NCBI GenBank assembly: GCA_030527185.1
Contig: JAUNBF010000043.1
Coordinates: 1 to 33,633, forward strand
Direction of reading: 5' to 3'
Length of the DNA stretch: 33,633 nucleotides
From: Planctomycetia bacterium
GTDB lineage: Bacteria; Planctomycetota; Planctomycetia; Pirellulales; Thermoguttaceae
In this document: piece by piece, positions 16,759 through 24,111 of the stretch
How the letters are laid out: each line of letters opens with the position of its first letter
Numbering within the stretch: the first letter of the stretch is position 1
Position numbers and translations under genes: made by a program
Notes under the pieces: generated by a model
What the model was told of the DNA's origin: nothing
The model's input: only the letters and a program-made list of their open reading frames with translations
Databases searched by the model: none

Positions 16759-18087
16759 TTACTCCTTGGGCTGGTTATCTTTTTCAATTCGCACGCAATT
16801 TTCCGTAATTTTCGCGACTCGCCCGGAAATGGAGGCGTGAATGGCTGCTCCCAGACCGGTGGGTTCGCCAATCTTCATCCCGCGTTCCACCCAATCCCCC
16901 TCCTTTATGAGAGGGCGGCACGGGGCACCGATATGCTGTTTCCACGCAATTTCCACCGCCGGGACGGAAAAGGAATCCGATTTCTCCCAGTCCAACGGTC
17001 CGTGATTTTCGTAAGAGGCCAGTCCCAAACGCTGAATCAGTTTCGGAATCGGGGTTTGTCGATTTCGCATCATCAGCGACGCTCGATTCTTGCGAAACCA
17101 TGGATTTTCCCACTTTTCGCCCGACTCCTGCCACTTGCGACGGTTGGCCTGGCAGACGTTTCGCGGGTCGAGACCTTCCGGGCAGGAATATCGGGAACAT
17201 AAATTGCACCCACTGCAAAACTGCGTTCCCGGCACCAGCGCATCGGCAAAAAGAAGACTCCGCATGGCCTTGTGTGGCTCGATCGGGTGTCCCAGAAGAT
17301 TGCGTGGGCAAAGTTCCGTACAAAAACTGCACTGGTCGCAGGCACTTCGCGCAATCCGGGAAATTTCCTGCCAACTGCGTTGCATTTTCACCACCAAAGG
17401 ATGATTTTGCGGCAGAAGGATGATTCCCCCCGTCGTTTTCGTCACGCAGGCACTTTGCGGTGAATCTTCCAAATAGCCCATCATCGGCCCACCGACGAGA
17501 TAGACCGGATTTTCGATATTCGCCCCGCCAGCCGCCGCCACACACTGAGCCAGCGTACAGCCGATCGGAACCCGCAGCGTGACAGGATGTTCCACCGCCC
17601 CTGCCACGGTGAGAAACTTTTCCGTAACCGGAATATTCCGCATCGCCTGTCCCAGATTGTAGGCCGTCTCGACGTTCATCACCACCGCCCCCACCTGGCT
17701 TGGCAACCCACCGGGAGGAATGACTCGCCCCAGTGTTTCGTACACCAGAATGAATTCGTCTCCGCTTGGATACACATCCTTCAACGGGGCAACGTCCATT
17801 CCCGGCGGCAATTGTCCCTGCACATACGCCACCAAATCGGCATATTTTTCTTTCAGGCCAATCACCACTTTTTCCGCCTGAATACACTTTTTCGCATTTT
17901 CCAGCCCCAAAATCACATCGGGGAGAAAATGCCGCAGAATCTCTTTATCTTTATGCAAAAGCGGCTCGCACTCCGCCGCGTTGACGACCAGAATTTCTGA
18001 CGGGTTACTCAGTTTCACGTGTGTGGGAAAACCCGCGCCGCCAGCTCCGACGAGGCCAGCGTCCGATATTTGTTGAGGAATGATCAT
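16759..18087 (-). CDS. pduS: PduS-like RnfC-family iron-sulfur flavoprotein
   Basis: A 442-residue protein of the RnfC/PduS family. Seen: the glycine-rich nucleotide/FMN loop GAGGAGFPTHVK (residues 14-25), NAAECEP, the GDEFILVYETLGR segment, a SLBB-like region, then two [4Fe-4S] motifs, C250-x2-C-x2-C-x3-CP and C291-x2-C-x2-C-x4-CP. The C-terminal biotinyl-lipoyl-like part ends ASISGRVAKITENCVRIEK. In propanediol microcompartments PduS is an NADH-dependent corrinoid reductase that contacts PduT, which is encoded at the other end of this operon. RnfC of the Rnf complex is the main alternative but lacks this context. No strong ribosome site precedes the ATG at 18087. First gene of the four-gene operon. 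Confidence 0.9.
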   Translation of the reverse strand: MIIPQQISDAGLVGAGGAGFPTHVKLSNPSEILVVNAAECEPLLHKDKEILRHFLPDVILGLENAKKCIQAEKVVIGLKEKYADLVAYVQGQLPPGMDVAPLKDVYPSGDEFILVYETLGRVIPPGGLPSQVGAVVMNVETAYNLGQAMRNIPVTEKFLTVAGAVEHPVTLRVPIGCTLAQCVAAAGGANIENPVYLVGGPMMGYLEDSPQSACVTKTTGGIILLPQNHPLVVKMQRSWQEISRIARSACDQCSFCTELCPRNLLGHPIEPHKAMRSLLFADALVPGTQFCSGCNLCSRYSCPEGLDPRNVCQANRRKWQESGEKWENPWFRKNRASLMMRNRQTPIPKLIQRLGLASYENHGPLDWEKSDSFSVPAVEIAWKQHIGAPCRPLIKEGDWVERGMKIGEPTGLGAAIHASISGRVAKITENCVRIEKDNQPKE

Positions 18088-18166
18088 GCCGATTGGAAGG
18101 GGTTGATTGTTTTACGTTGGGGATGTTTTTCATGGGAGAAAGGTTCACTCCACAAAACATCTCAAT

Positions 18167-18195
18167 ATTCTAACATCTCCTTTCTGTGCTGTCAA
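18167..18195 (-). promoter_or_regulatory. Sigma-70 promoter of pduS-pduT operon
   Basis: On the minus strand: TTGACA (18195-18190), a 17-bp spacer and TAGAAT (18172-18167). The expected leader is about 70 bases. It diverges from the cassette C promoter. Confidence 0.75.
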
Positions 18196-18221
18196 GTGTA
18201 TGTTTTTCCCCTTGGGTCAAA

Positions 18222-18255
18222 TTTTTTTTGAGAAAATTTCCCTTTTTTTGAGAAA
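18222..18255. repeat. Direct repeat upstream of cassette C promoter
   Basis: TTTTTTTGAGAAAA occurs at about 18223-18235 and again at 18243-18255 with a 20-bp period, two helical turns, ending 16 bp before the -35 element. It may be a regulator site or simply AT-rich sequence. Confidence 0.4.
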
Positions 18256-18271
18256 AATGTCCATCCAGGTG

Positions 18272-18297
18272 TTGACAACTAGGGGGGGGGGTAGAAT
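18272..18297 (+). promoter_or_regulatory. Cassette C promoter with poly-G in the spacer
   Basis: TTGACA (18272-18277) and TAGAAT (18292-18297), the same hexamers as the divergent pduS promoter, but separated by only 14 bp. Ten of those are the G tract. Three more Gs would give the optimal 17 bp. A second TAGAAT lies at 18318-18323 without a matching -35. Confidence 0.65.
18282..18291 (+). repeat. 10-G homopolymer (candidate phase-variation tract, promoter)
   Basis: Ten consecutive Gs directly before the -10 hexamer and inside the promoter spacer of cassette C. Confidence 0.9.
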
Positions 18298-18348
18298 AGG
18301 GGAATGTGGTAGTATGGTAGAATGGTAAATTTTTTGGGAAGGTGATCG

Positions 18349-18762
18349 ATGAACAGTTTTTTTATCTTCCACCGTGGCTTGGTCCTAACCGATGCCAGAA
18401 CAATGATCCGAAATGAGCGAGGTTTCACTCTGGTGGAACTTCTTGTGGTGATTGCTATTATTGGGATGCTTGTCGGGCTGCTTCTGCCTGCTGTGCAGCA
18501 GGCTCGTGAGGCAGCAAGGCGGATGGCCTGTTCCAATAATATGAAAAACATCGGACTGGCGTTTTTGAATCATGAAAGTTTGCAATTGAAATTCCCTCCA
18601 CTTCGGTATGGAACGGACATTATTCCCGGCTACGACGATGGTTGGACGGCCGATCGACGTTACGCGGGGAGTGGTTTTCTTTGTGCGGCCCCCTATTTGG
18701 AATTGACCAATCAATACCTGGCCTTGAATGAGGGAAAGATTTTGCCATGTACGGAAGATTAG
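18349..18762 (+). CDS. DUF1559 protein, N-terminal part before in-frame amber codon (cassette C)
   Basis: Starts at ATG 18349 behind GGGAAGG; an alternative ATG at 18403 would give the more typical short leader [14 protein letters not shown] but lacks a ribosome site. It has the pilin-like helix and the DUF1559 segment [20 protein letters not shown], then [13 protein letters not shown]. Translation stops at a TAG (18760-18762) after 137 residues, although the same frame stays open to 19374 and encodes the rest of the family. A single base change restores a full protein of about 341 residues. It may be a recent pseudogene, a sequencing error, or inefficiently terminated. Confidence 0.75.
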   Translation: MNSFFIFHRGLVLTDARTMIRNERGFTLVELLVVIAIIGMLVGLLLPAVQQAREAARRMACSNNMKNIGLAFLNHESLQLKFPPLRYGTDIIPGYDDGWTADRRYAGSGFLCAAPYLELTNQYLALNEGKILPCTED

Positions 18763-18789
18763 ACCGTTAGCGGTTGGAAAACGACTGCC

Positions 18790-19374
18790 ATGCTGGAGGC
18801 GATTGCCATTCGTCCGCCTGTTTTTAAGTGCCCTTCAGAAACTTCGCAGGATACGACACCCACCGATGATGGTATCAACAACTCCACGGCCAAAAATATC
18901 CCTTGCGGAACCTGTAGTTATGCCATGTGTTGCGGGACGAATGGCATTGCCTCTATGAAAAACGGAGATTATCTCTCTGTCAAAGTGAGGAATAACGGTG
19001 CATTTCAGTACCACACCTACCGTCAGGCACAGGAATTTACGGATGGACTTTCCAATACTTTTTTTGCCGGGGAGGTTGTGGAATCCGATCAGAACTGGTC
19101 GCAATGTTCGTGGGCTTACACGACGATTCTTCGCAGTTGTATGCGGTCGTGTGAAAATCCCCTGAACTGTAAACTGGAGCAGGGAATTTTTATTAGCGGA
19201 AAGCCTTCCAACGCCACTTATAACGGTGCTTTTGGCTCCATGCACCCAGGTGGTGGGAATTTCGTTTTTGGAGATGGACATGTTACGTTTATCTCGGAAG
19301 GAATCCAATTGGAAACCTGGCGGGCATTGGCGACTCGCAATGGAGGTGAAATCTTTACGGAGGTATTCCCATGA
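18790..19374 (+). CDS. DUF1559 protein, C-terminal part after amber codon (cassette C)
   Basis: In the same frame as the upstream part, this segment carries the remaining DUF1559 features: PVFKCPSETSQD, YAMCCGTNGI, DGLSNTFFAGEVV and the C-terminal H-x9-DG (HPGGGNFVFGDG). The ATG at 18790 has no ribosome site, so it is unlikely to be translated independently; it is the continuation of the gene starting at 18349. The end overlaps the lipoprotein start (ATGA). The ORF has no further damage, so the interruption is recent, an error, or tolerated. Confidence 0.65.
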   Translation: MLEAIAIRPPVFKCPSETSQDTTPTDDGINNSTAKNIPCGTCSYAMCCGTNGIASMKNGDYLSVKVRNNGAFQYHTYRQAQEFTDGLSNTFFAGEVVESDQNWSQCSWAYTTILRSCMRSCENPLNCKLEQGIFISGKPSNATYNGAFGSMHPGGGNFVFGDGHVTFISEGIQLETWRALATRNGGEIFTEVFP

Positions 19375-19841
19375 AAAAAATACTTTGGAGAAGACGGACG
19401 TTCCTTTTATTATTCCTTTTCGTGATGGGTGGTTGTGGAGACGGACGTCCCCGATGTTATCCGGTAGCGGGAAAAGTGCTGGTGAATGGGAAACCGTTGG
19501 CGGGAGATTTTGACGGAACGATCCGTTTTGTGTGGGCGGACTCGACAACCGAATACGGACGACCTGCCACGGCAAATATCGATGAAAACGGCCACTTTTC
19601 CCTGACGACTTTTGAGAAAAACGACGGTTGTCCCCTGGGAAAATACAAAGTGGAACTTTATGTTTTTCAAAAGCATGGAAGGAAAGTATCCTATCTGGTT
19701 CCTTTACGCTATCAGAATGCGGCAACCAGTGACCTGAACGTGACCATAACTGGAAAAACAACGGATTTAACGATTGATGCGCATTGGCTTCCAACGGATG
19801 AACTGGATCGGAAGCCTATCCAGATAGAGCGTTTTGATTGA
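19371..19841 (+). CDS. Small lipoprotein of cassette C
   Basis: A 156-residue protein with signal peptide MKKILWRRRTFLLLFLFVMGGC, where the lipobox is MGGC, so it should be lipid-anchored. The mature part is a beta-sandwich-like planctomycete lipoprotein: YPVAGKVLVNGKPLAG, IRFVWAD, ATANIDENGHFSLTTF and CPLGKYKVELYVF, resembling carboxypeptidase-regulatory or transthyretin-like domains. It overlaps the DUF1559 stop by four bases (ATGA) and lies 29 bp before the PEP-CTERM gene. It is the counterpart of the cassette A lipoprotein, though gene order is reversed here. Role unknown; possibly an accessory factor for the surface protein. Confidence 0.8.
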   Translation: MKKILWRRRTFLLLFLFVMGGCGDGRPRCYPVAGKVLVNGKPLAGDFDGTIRFVWADSTTEYGRPATANIDENGHFSLTTFEKNDGCPLGKYKVELYVFQKHGRKVSYLVPLRYQNAATSDLNVTITGKTTDLTIDAHWLPTDELDRKPIQIERFD

Positions 19842-19870
19842 GAAATGAAATTTTGCGAACGAGGTGAGAA

Positions 19871-22800
19871 ATGTTTTCGTTTTACAGAGTAGGGCTTTCC
19901 ACAGCCATAACATTTTTGATTTGTGCGGCCGTTGTCCACGCGGAAGTCATCGTCGTTGACCAATCGATGACGCTTACTCCAGGAACGTATTCCAATGACT
20001 ACGTTTTTTCTGGAAATGAAGGGGTCTTGAATGTTGATACCCAAAACACGGCAAACTGGATTTTTGTCGATTCATTGTCCACTCAGGAAAATTCCTGGGG
20101 AAACATGAAAGTTTACGGAAATGTCGACGCGACCGGAGCCGCGATGGAAGTGACGGGAAGTATGGCTGGTTTTGTCGGAACGATTACGATTGGTACGGCA
20201 ACACGGGATTCGACAGCGCGTTCGCCCAATTGGTTTGTGCTGGAACGGGGTACGAATAACGGCAGTGAGAATGCGGAAATCGTTCTTCAGACGAAATCGA
20301 ATCATGGCATTCTGATTCGTTATAACGCTGCCGTGAGTGATGGGCAATACTATTTCGGGGCACTGCGAGGAACGGGTGGATTCCGTCTGGAGGGTTTTAC
20401 AGAAACCCCGGAACTTCATATCGGTACGTTACGAACCGACACTTCGGCAGTAGATGTTTTTCACGGAACGTTCGTCGGTAATTCGTCCACGCTTGTCAAA
20501 AAAGGGAATGGAACACTGCTGCTGACAGAAAAAAATACGACGGGGGGAGACTTCCAGCTAAACGGTATGGTGATTCATGCCGGGACGGTTCAAATAGGGG
20601 ATTACGGACACGTTTATGACGCGACCGATCTCTATTATACGGCAGGAACGGTTGGAACAGGAGAGACTCCGAGTGCTATTTTGACCAAGGCGGTTCCGAT
20701 CACGATTCAGGAAGGAGGAAATTTAGGGATTGGTAAAAAGGATCATTTGACAGTGATGAATCCTCTTACTGTCACTGGAGGAACTTTGGGAAATGCCAAC
20801 GCCGGGACGACGTTGACGTTTCGCGGAAATATGGAGGCGGAAAATTTGGTGATTGGTGGGCAGGGTACGGTGACTTTCAGCGAAAACAATACCACGCAAA
20901 CCTTTACCGGAACCACCACATTACGGAGTGGAACCCTGGAGTTGGATTCTTTTGCCCGGATAGATAATACACCTGTTTTGTTGGATGGTGGTACCTTAAG
21001 ATATACGAATTCCCCAGACATTCCGAGTGGCCGGTTTTTCGTCACGTCCCAGGGGGGTATCTTCGATTATCCCAATGCTGGAGGAACGCTCCATGGCCTT
21101 CAAAATGCCACAGGAACCGAATTGGGGTTGTTTACGATCACACGTTCCACCGCCGCAACGGATTTTGTAAATGGAATCGCTCTCGGCAGTCTGGGAAGTG
21201 ATGAAAGCGCGAATTTTACCATGAAAGGAACGGTCCGTATTGCCGGAAATGCCATTGTTTCGTTGGGAGATACGGTAAACTTGCAAAATATCACATTGAA
21301 CCTCGACACAACGACTTCCAAAACCTCCGGTCTTTATCTGGTACGTGCGTTAAAGACGGTCAATGGCTCACTTTCCGATGTTCCCAATATCCATCAATTG
21401 GGGGATTTGACTGGGGAAGGGTTGGTGACGACTCAGAAATCCTATTATAGTGACGGTACGCCCAAAATTTTCAAGATTCAGGTGGGATACCAAAATAATG
21501 ATTCGACTTTTCAAGGGGCAATGGTTCATTACAGTTCGATCGTTAAAAACCCTCTGTCGGTGGAAAAAGTGGGATCAGGAACATGGACATTGGGAGCGAC
21601 TGCCACAGAAGATTCTCCGGCCAATGTGGATAACAACATCACAACATTGACCGTTTCCGGGGGCACGCTCGAATTGGCTCGTCGGGCTAACAAAATAGCG
21701 GCGGACGATGTGGTTGTTACGGAGAATACGCAGTTGCGGATTGCAGCTACCGACCAGAAAATTGCCGATTCGCTTGAGGTTCAGGCTGGAGGGAATCTGG
21801 AGTTCTGTCTGACCGGTAAAGAAGATTCCGGTTCGTTAATTCTTGGCGGGGATTTGTTCTTTGATCTGGAAGCCACTCTGACATGGAGTTTTTCGGAGAA
21901 TTTTCAAGAGAATTGGGACTCTGACTTGCGGTTGGATTTGCTGACAATCGGTGGAGAGTACGGTTCTTTTGCGGAAGTTTTTCGGGAGGCTGTTGAGAAA
22001 AACGCGATTTTGAGCCAATTCATGTACCCTCACATTTCCGACGATGGAGTTTTTTCACTTTATGCTAAAGCCAACACAGTCCCCGAACCTTCCACATGGG
22101 CGATATTACTGGGGGGAACGTTGTTCCTTTTCCTGCGAGGTGGCAGGATGAAAAAAAAGATGTATTTCCCATTGTTTTTGGGGATTTCGATTTGTTTCGC
22201 AGAGGGAATTTATGGAGATGAACCCCTAAAACAGGTTTCTCCCGATGAATTGCAAATGGAGGAAACCTGTTTTTGCCAGATCGACCGATGGATTCAGGAG
22301 TTGATAGAAGCGGAGAATATCCCCGGAGCGTTGGTGGCTGTGGGACGTGGCGATCGCCTGGCGTTGCTACGGCGTTGGGGGGAACGCCAACGGAATCCTC
22401 ACCCGGAACCGCTTACGTGGGATACGCTTTATGACCTTGCCTCGGTGGGAAAGGTCGTTGGGCTGGCTCCCAGTATTGCCATGCTGGTGGATCAGGGAAA
22501 AATTGCCTATACCGACAAAGTGTCGCAACATCTCCCGGAATTTACCGGAAAAGGGAAGGAAAATATCACGATTTACGACTTCCTGACACATACTTCCGGC
22601 ATTCAGGATGGATATAGCTGGGAAGGAACACCTGACGACATTTGGAAACGGATTTGCCAGGTTTCCTGCAAGGCAAAACCGGGGGAACAATTTGAATATA
22701 GCTGTCTTGGATTTCTGATCTTGGGGAAACTGGTGGAACGTGTTTCCGGCGAAACGTATGCCGATTATACCCGAAACCATCTTTTTGTTCCTTTGGGAAT

Positions 22801-24061
22801 GGTCGATACGATGTTTCTCCTGGACCCAGAACGCCGTAAACGAACGGCCACCACGCAATTTTTTGATGGACGGTGGATCAAGGGAGAACCGAACGATACC
22901 CGTTCCCGACGGATGGGGGGAGGAACGGGAAATGGTGCGAATTTCTCCACCATCAACGATATGGCCATTTTCGCCTCGGTCATGCTCCGACAAGGGAAGT
23001 ACGTTACCGAAACGGGAGAGTGCAAACGCCTCTTTTCCCCCGAAACCTTCGAGCGGATGGTGGCCAGTTACCAGACACCTGCCGGTATTCGCTCTCTGGG
23101 CTGGGACAAACGAAGCAATAGAGAAAATCGAGGCGCACTGATGTCTCCTCAGGCCATTGGTCATGGCGGATGGACGGGAACTGCCATTTGGGTGGACCCG
23201 GCGTTCAACACGTTTGTGGTGGTGTTATCGACTCGTTTGAATATCCATCCCGCGAATCCCAATATTTATCCGACGGTTGCGAAGATTGCCGACTGCGCTA
23301 TCGATTCGATTCGTGATCCGCATAACGAGACGCGGATTCGTTCCTCCGTTCGAGATTCCGTTCTTTCTCCCAAAGAAAAAGAAACGTTTCAATGTCTGGC
23401 GGGGCGGAAAGTCGGTATCATTACCGATTCTCTGGCGATTGACCGCGAGGAGATTCCTTCCGTGGTGAAAATGTTACGGGCGGGAATCGATGTGAACGTT
23501 GTTTTCTGCCGGGACGAAGGGACTGCGGAAAAGATACGAACGGCGTGTCAAAAGGCAAACCTGTCGGTACCGGCTTTCCGCCAACTTTCCGAAGGAGCGA
23601 CAAGGCGTCTTTTGCCACCGCATATTCAGGGACTGGATACGCTCGTTTTCGACGCGGTGACTTCTGGTAAGGGGAATGATCAAACGGTCGCGGACCTTGG
23701 TCGGGCGATGCAAACGGCGGCGGATAATGGCCTTGCTTTCCTTTTGATCGACCGCCCCCATCCAACGGGAATGTTTCAGGTTTCCGGCACTTTTTCACTG
23801 CCTGGAAGTGAGCCGAAGATCGCATTTCGACGTTTGCCAACGGAATATGCCATGTCTCTGGGAGAATTGGCACTGTTGTTCCAGTCGGAGTATCGATTAG
23901 GATTGACACTTTCGGTGATTCCTTATCAAAAGGTAGAAATCCACGTGCCTGGAACGGAAAAGGAACCTGTCATTACGCAAACCATTTCTCTGAAAGGAGA
24001 TATGCCGTGGTTCCAGTACCAGCGTGGGCTGTATTTGATTTATCCGCGTGAGGCGTTTTGA
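19871..24061 (+). CDS. PEP-CTERM surface protein fused in frame to exported serine hydrolase-DUF1343 protein
   Basis: A 1396-residue frame starting at ATG 19871 behind GAGGTGAG. Residues 1-736: signal peptide and autotransporter-type beta repeats (GTLLLTEKNTTGGDF, TLTFRGNMEAENL, TLRSGTLELDSF). Residues 737-759: a complete exosortase tag (VPEPSTW, hydrophobic helix, RGGR) where such proteins normally end. With no stop codon the frame continues at Met760 into a second signal peptide (MKKKMYFPLFLGISICFA). Residues about 800-1150 are a class C beta-lactamase-like serine hydrolase with S858-V-G-K861, Y943-S-C (usual Asn replaced by Cys) and H1098-GG. Residues about 1171-1396 match DUF1343, the NamZ exo-muramidase family, from GRKVGIITDS to TLGELA-like SLGELALLF, but short and with the usual PEHG replaced by RDEG. 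A weak GAGG before Met760 (22148) could allow separate translation. Confidence 0.8.
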   Translation: MFSFYRVGLSTAITFLICAAVVHAEVIVVDQSMTLTPGTYSNDYVFSGNEGVLNVDTQNTANWIFVDSLSTQENSWGNMKVYGNVDATGAAMEVTGSMAGFVGTITIGTATRDSTARSPNWFVLERGTNNGSENAEIVLQTKSNHGILIRYNAAVSDGQYYFGALRGTGGFRLEGFTETPELHIGTLRTDTSAVDVFHGTFVGNSSTLVKKGNGTLLLTEKNTTGGDFQLNGMVIHAGTVQIGDYGHVYDATDLYYTAGTVGTGETPSAILTKAVPITIQEGGNLGIGKKDHLTVMNPLTVTGGTLGNANAGTTLTFRGNMEAENLVIGGQGTVTFSENNTTQTFTGTTTLRSGTLELDSFARIDNTPVLLDGGTLRYTNSPDIPSGRFFVTSQGGIFDYPNAGGTLHGLQNATGTELGLFTITRSTAATDFVNGIALGSLGSDESANFTMKGTVRIAGNAIVSLGDTVNLQNITLNLDTTTSKTSGLYLVRALKTVNGSLSDVPNIHQLGDLTGEGLVTTQKSYYSDGTPKIFKIQVGYQNNDSTFQGAMVHYSSIVKNPLSVEKVGSGTWTLGATATEDSPANVDNNITTLTVSGGTLELARRANKIAADDVVVTENTQLRIAATDQKIADSLEVQAGGNLEFCLTGKEDSGSLILGGDLFFDLEATLTWSFSENFQENWDSDLRLDLLTIGGEYGSFAEVFREAVEKNAILSQFMYPHISDDGVFSLYAKANTVPEPSTWAILLGGTLFLFLRGGRMKKKMYFPLFLGISICFAEGIYGDEPLKQVSPDELQMEETCFCQIDRWIQELIEAENIPGALVAVGRGDRLALLRRWGERQRNPHPEPLTWDTLYDLASVGKVVGLAPSIAMLVDQGKIAYTDKVSQHLPEFTGKGKENITIYDFLTHTSGIQDGYSWEGTPDDIWKRICQVSCKAKPGEQFEYSCLGFLILGKLVERVSGETYADYTRNHLFVPLGMVDTMFLLDPERRKRTATTQFFDGRWIKGEPNDTRSRRMGGGTGNGANFSTINDMAIFASVMLRQGKYVTETGECKRLFSPETFERMVASYQTPAGIRSLGWDKRSNRENRGALMSPQAIGHGGWTGTAIWVDPAFNTFVVVLSTRLNIHPANPNIYPTVAKIADCAIDSIRDPHNETRIRSSVRDSVLSPKEKETFQCLAGRKVGIITDSLAIDREEIPSVVKMLRAGIDVNVVFCRDEGTAEKIRTACQKANLSVPAFRQLSEGATRRLLPPHIQGLDTLVFDAVTSGKGNDQTVADLGRAMQTAADNGLAFLLIDRPHPTGMFQVSGTFSLPGSEPKIAFRRLPTEYAMSLGELALLFQSEYRLGLTLSVIPYQKVEIHVPGTEKEPVITQTISLKGDMPWFQYQRGLYLIYPREAF
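22079..22195 (+). other. Fusion junction: exosortase tag directly followed by second signal peptide
   Basis: VPEPSTW starts at 22079, the hydrophobic helix and RGGR end at 22147, and the ATG of the second exported protein is 22148-22150 in the same frame. An ATGA overlap, the usual coupled gene boundary in these cassettes, is present in the DNA, but its TGA (22149-22151) is in another frame and so is not used. Confidence 0.75.
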
Positions 24062-24065
24062 AAAG

Positions 24066-24093
24066 TCCCCCGACAGAAAGGAGTCTGCCGGGA
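24066..24093. terminator. Hairpin between convergent genes
   Basis: CCCGACAGA (24069-24077) faces TCTGCCGGG (24084-24092) across a 6-base loop, with one mismatch in nine pairs. It lies between the ends of the fusion gene and the convergent DUF5107/TPR gene. There is no long T-run, so confidence is moderate. Confidence 0.5.
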
Positions 24094-24111
24094 GAGAAAT
24101 AAGACTGGGGC

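Noticed and set aside
18079..18297. A single shared operator controlling pduS and cassette C
   Set aside because: The two promoters are divergent with similar hexamers, but no inverted repeat between them was found; the direct repeats lie closer to the cassette C side.
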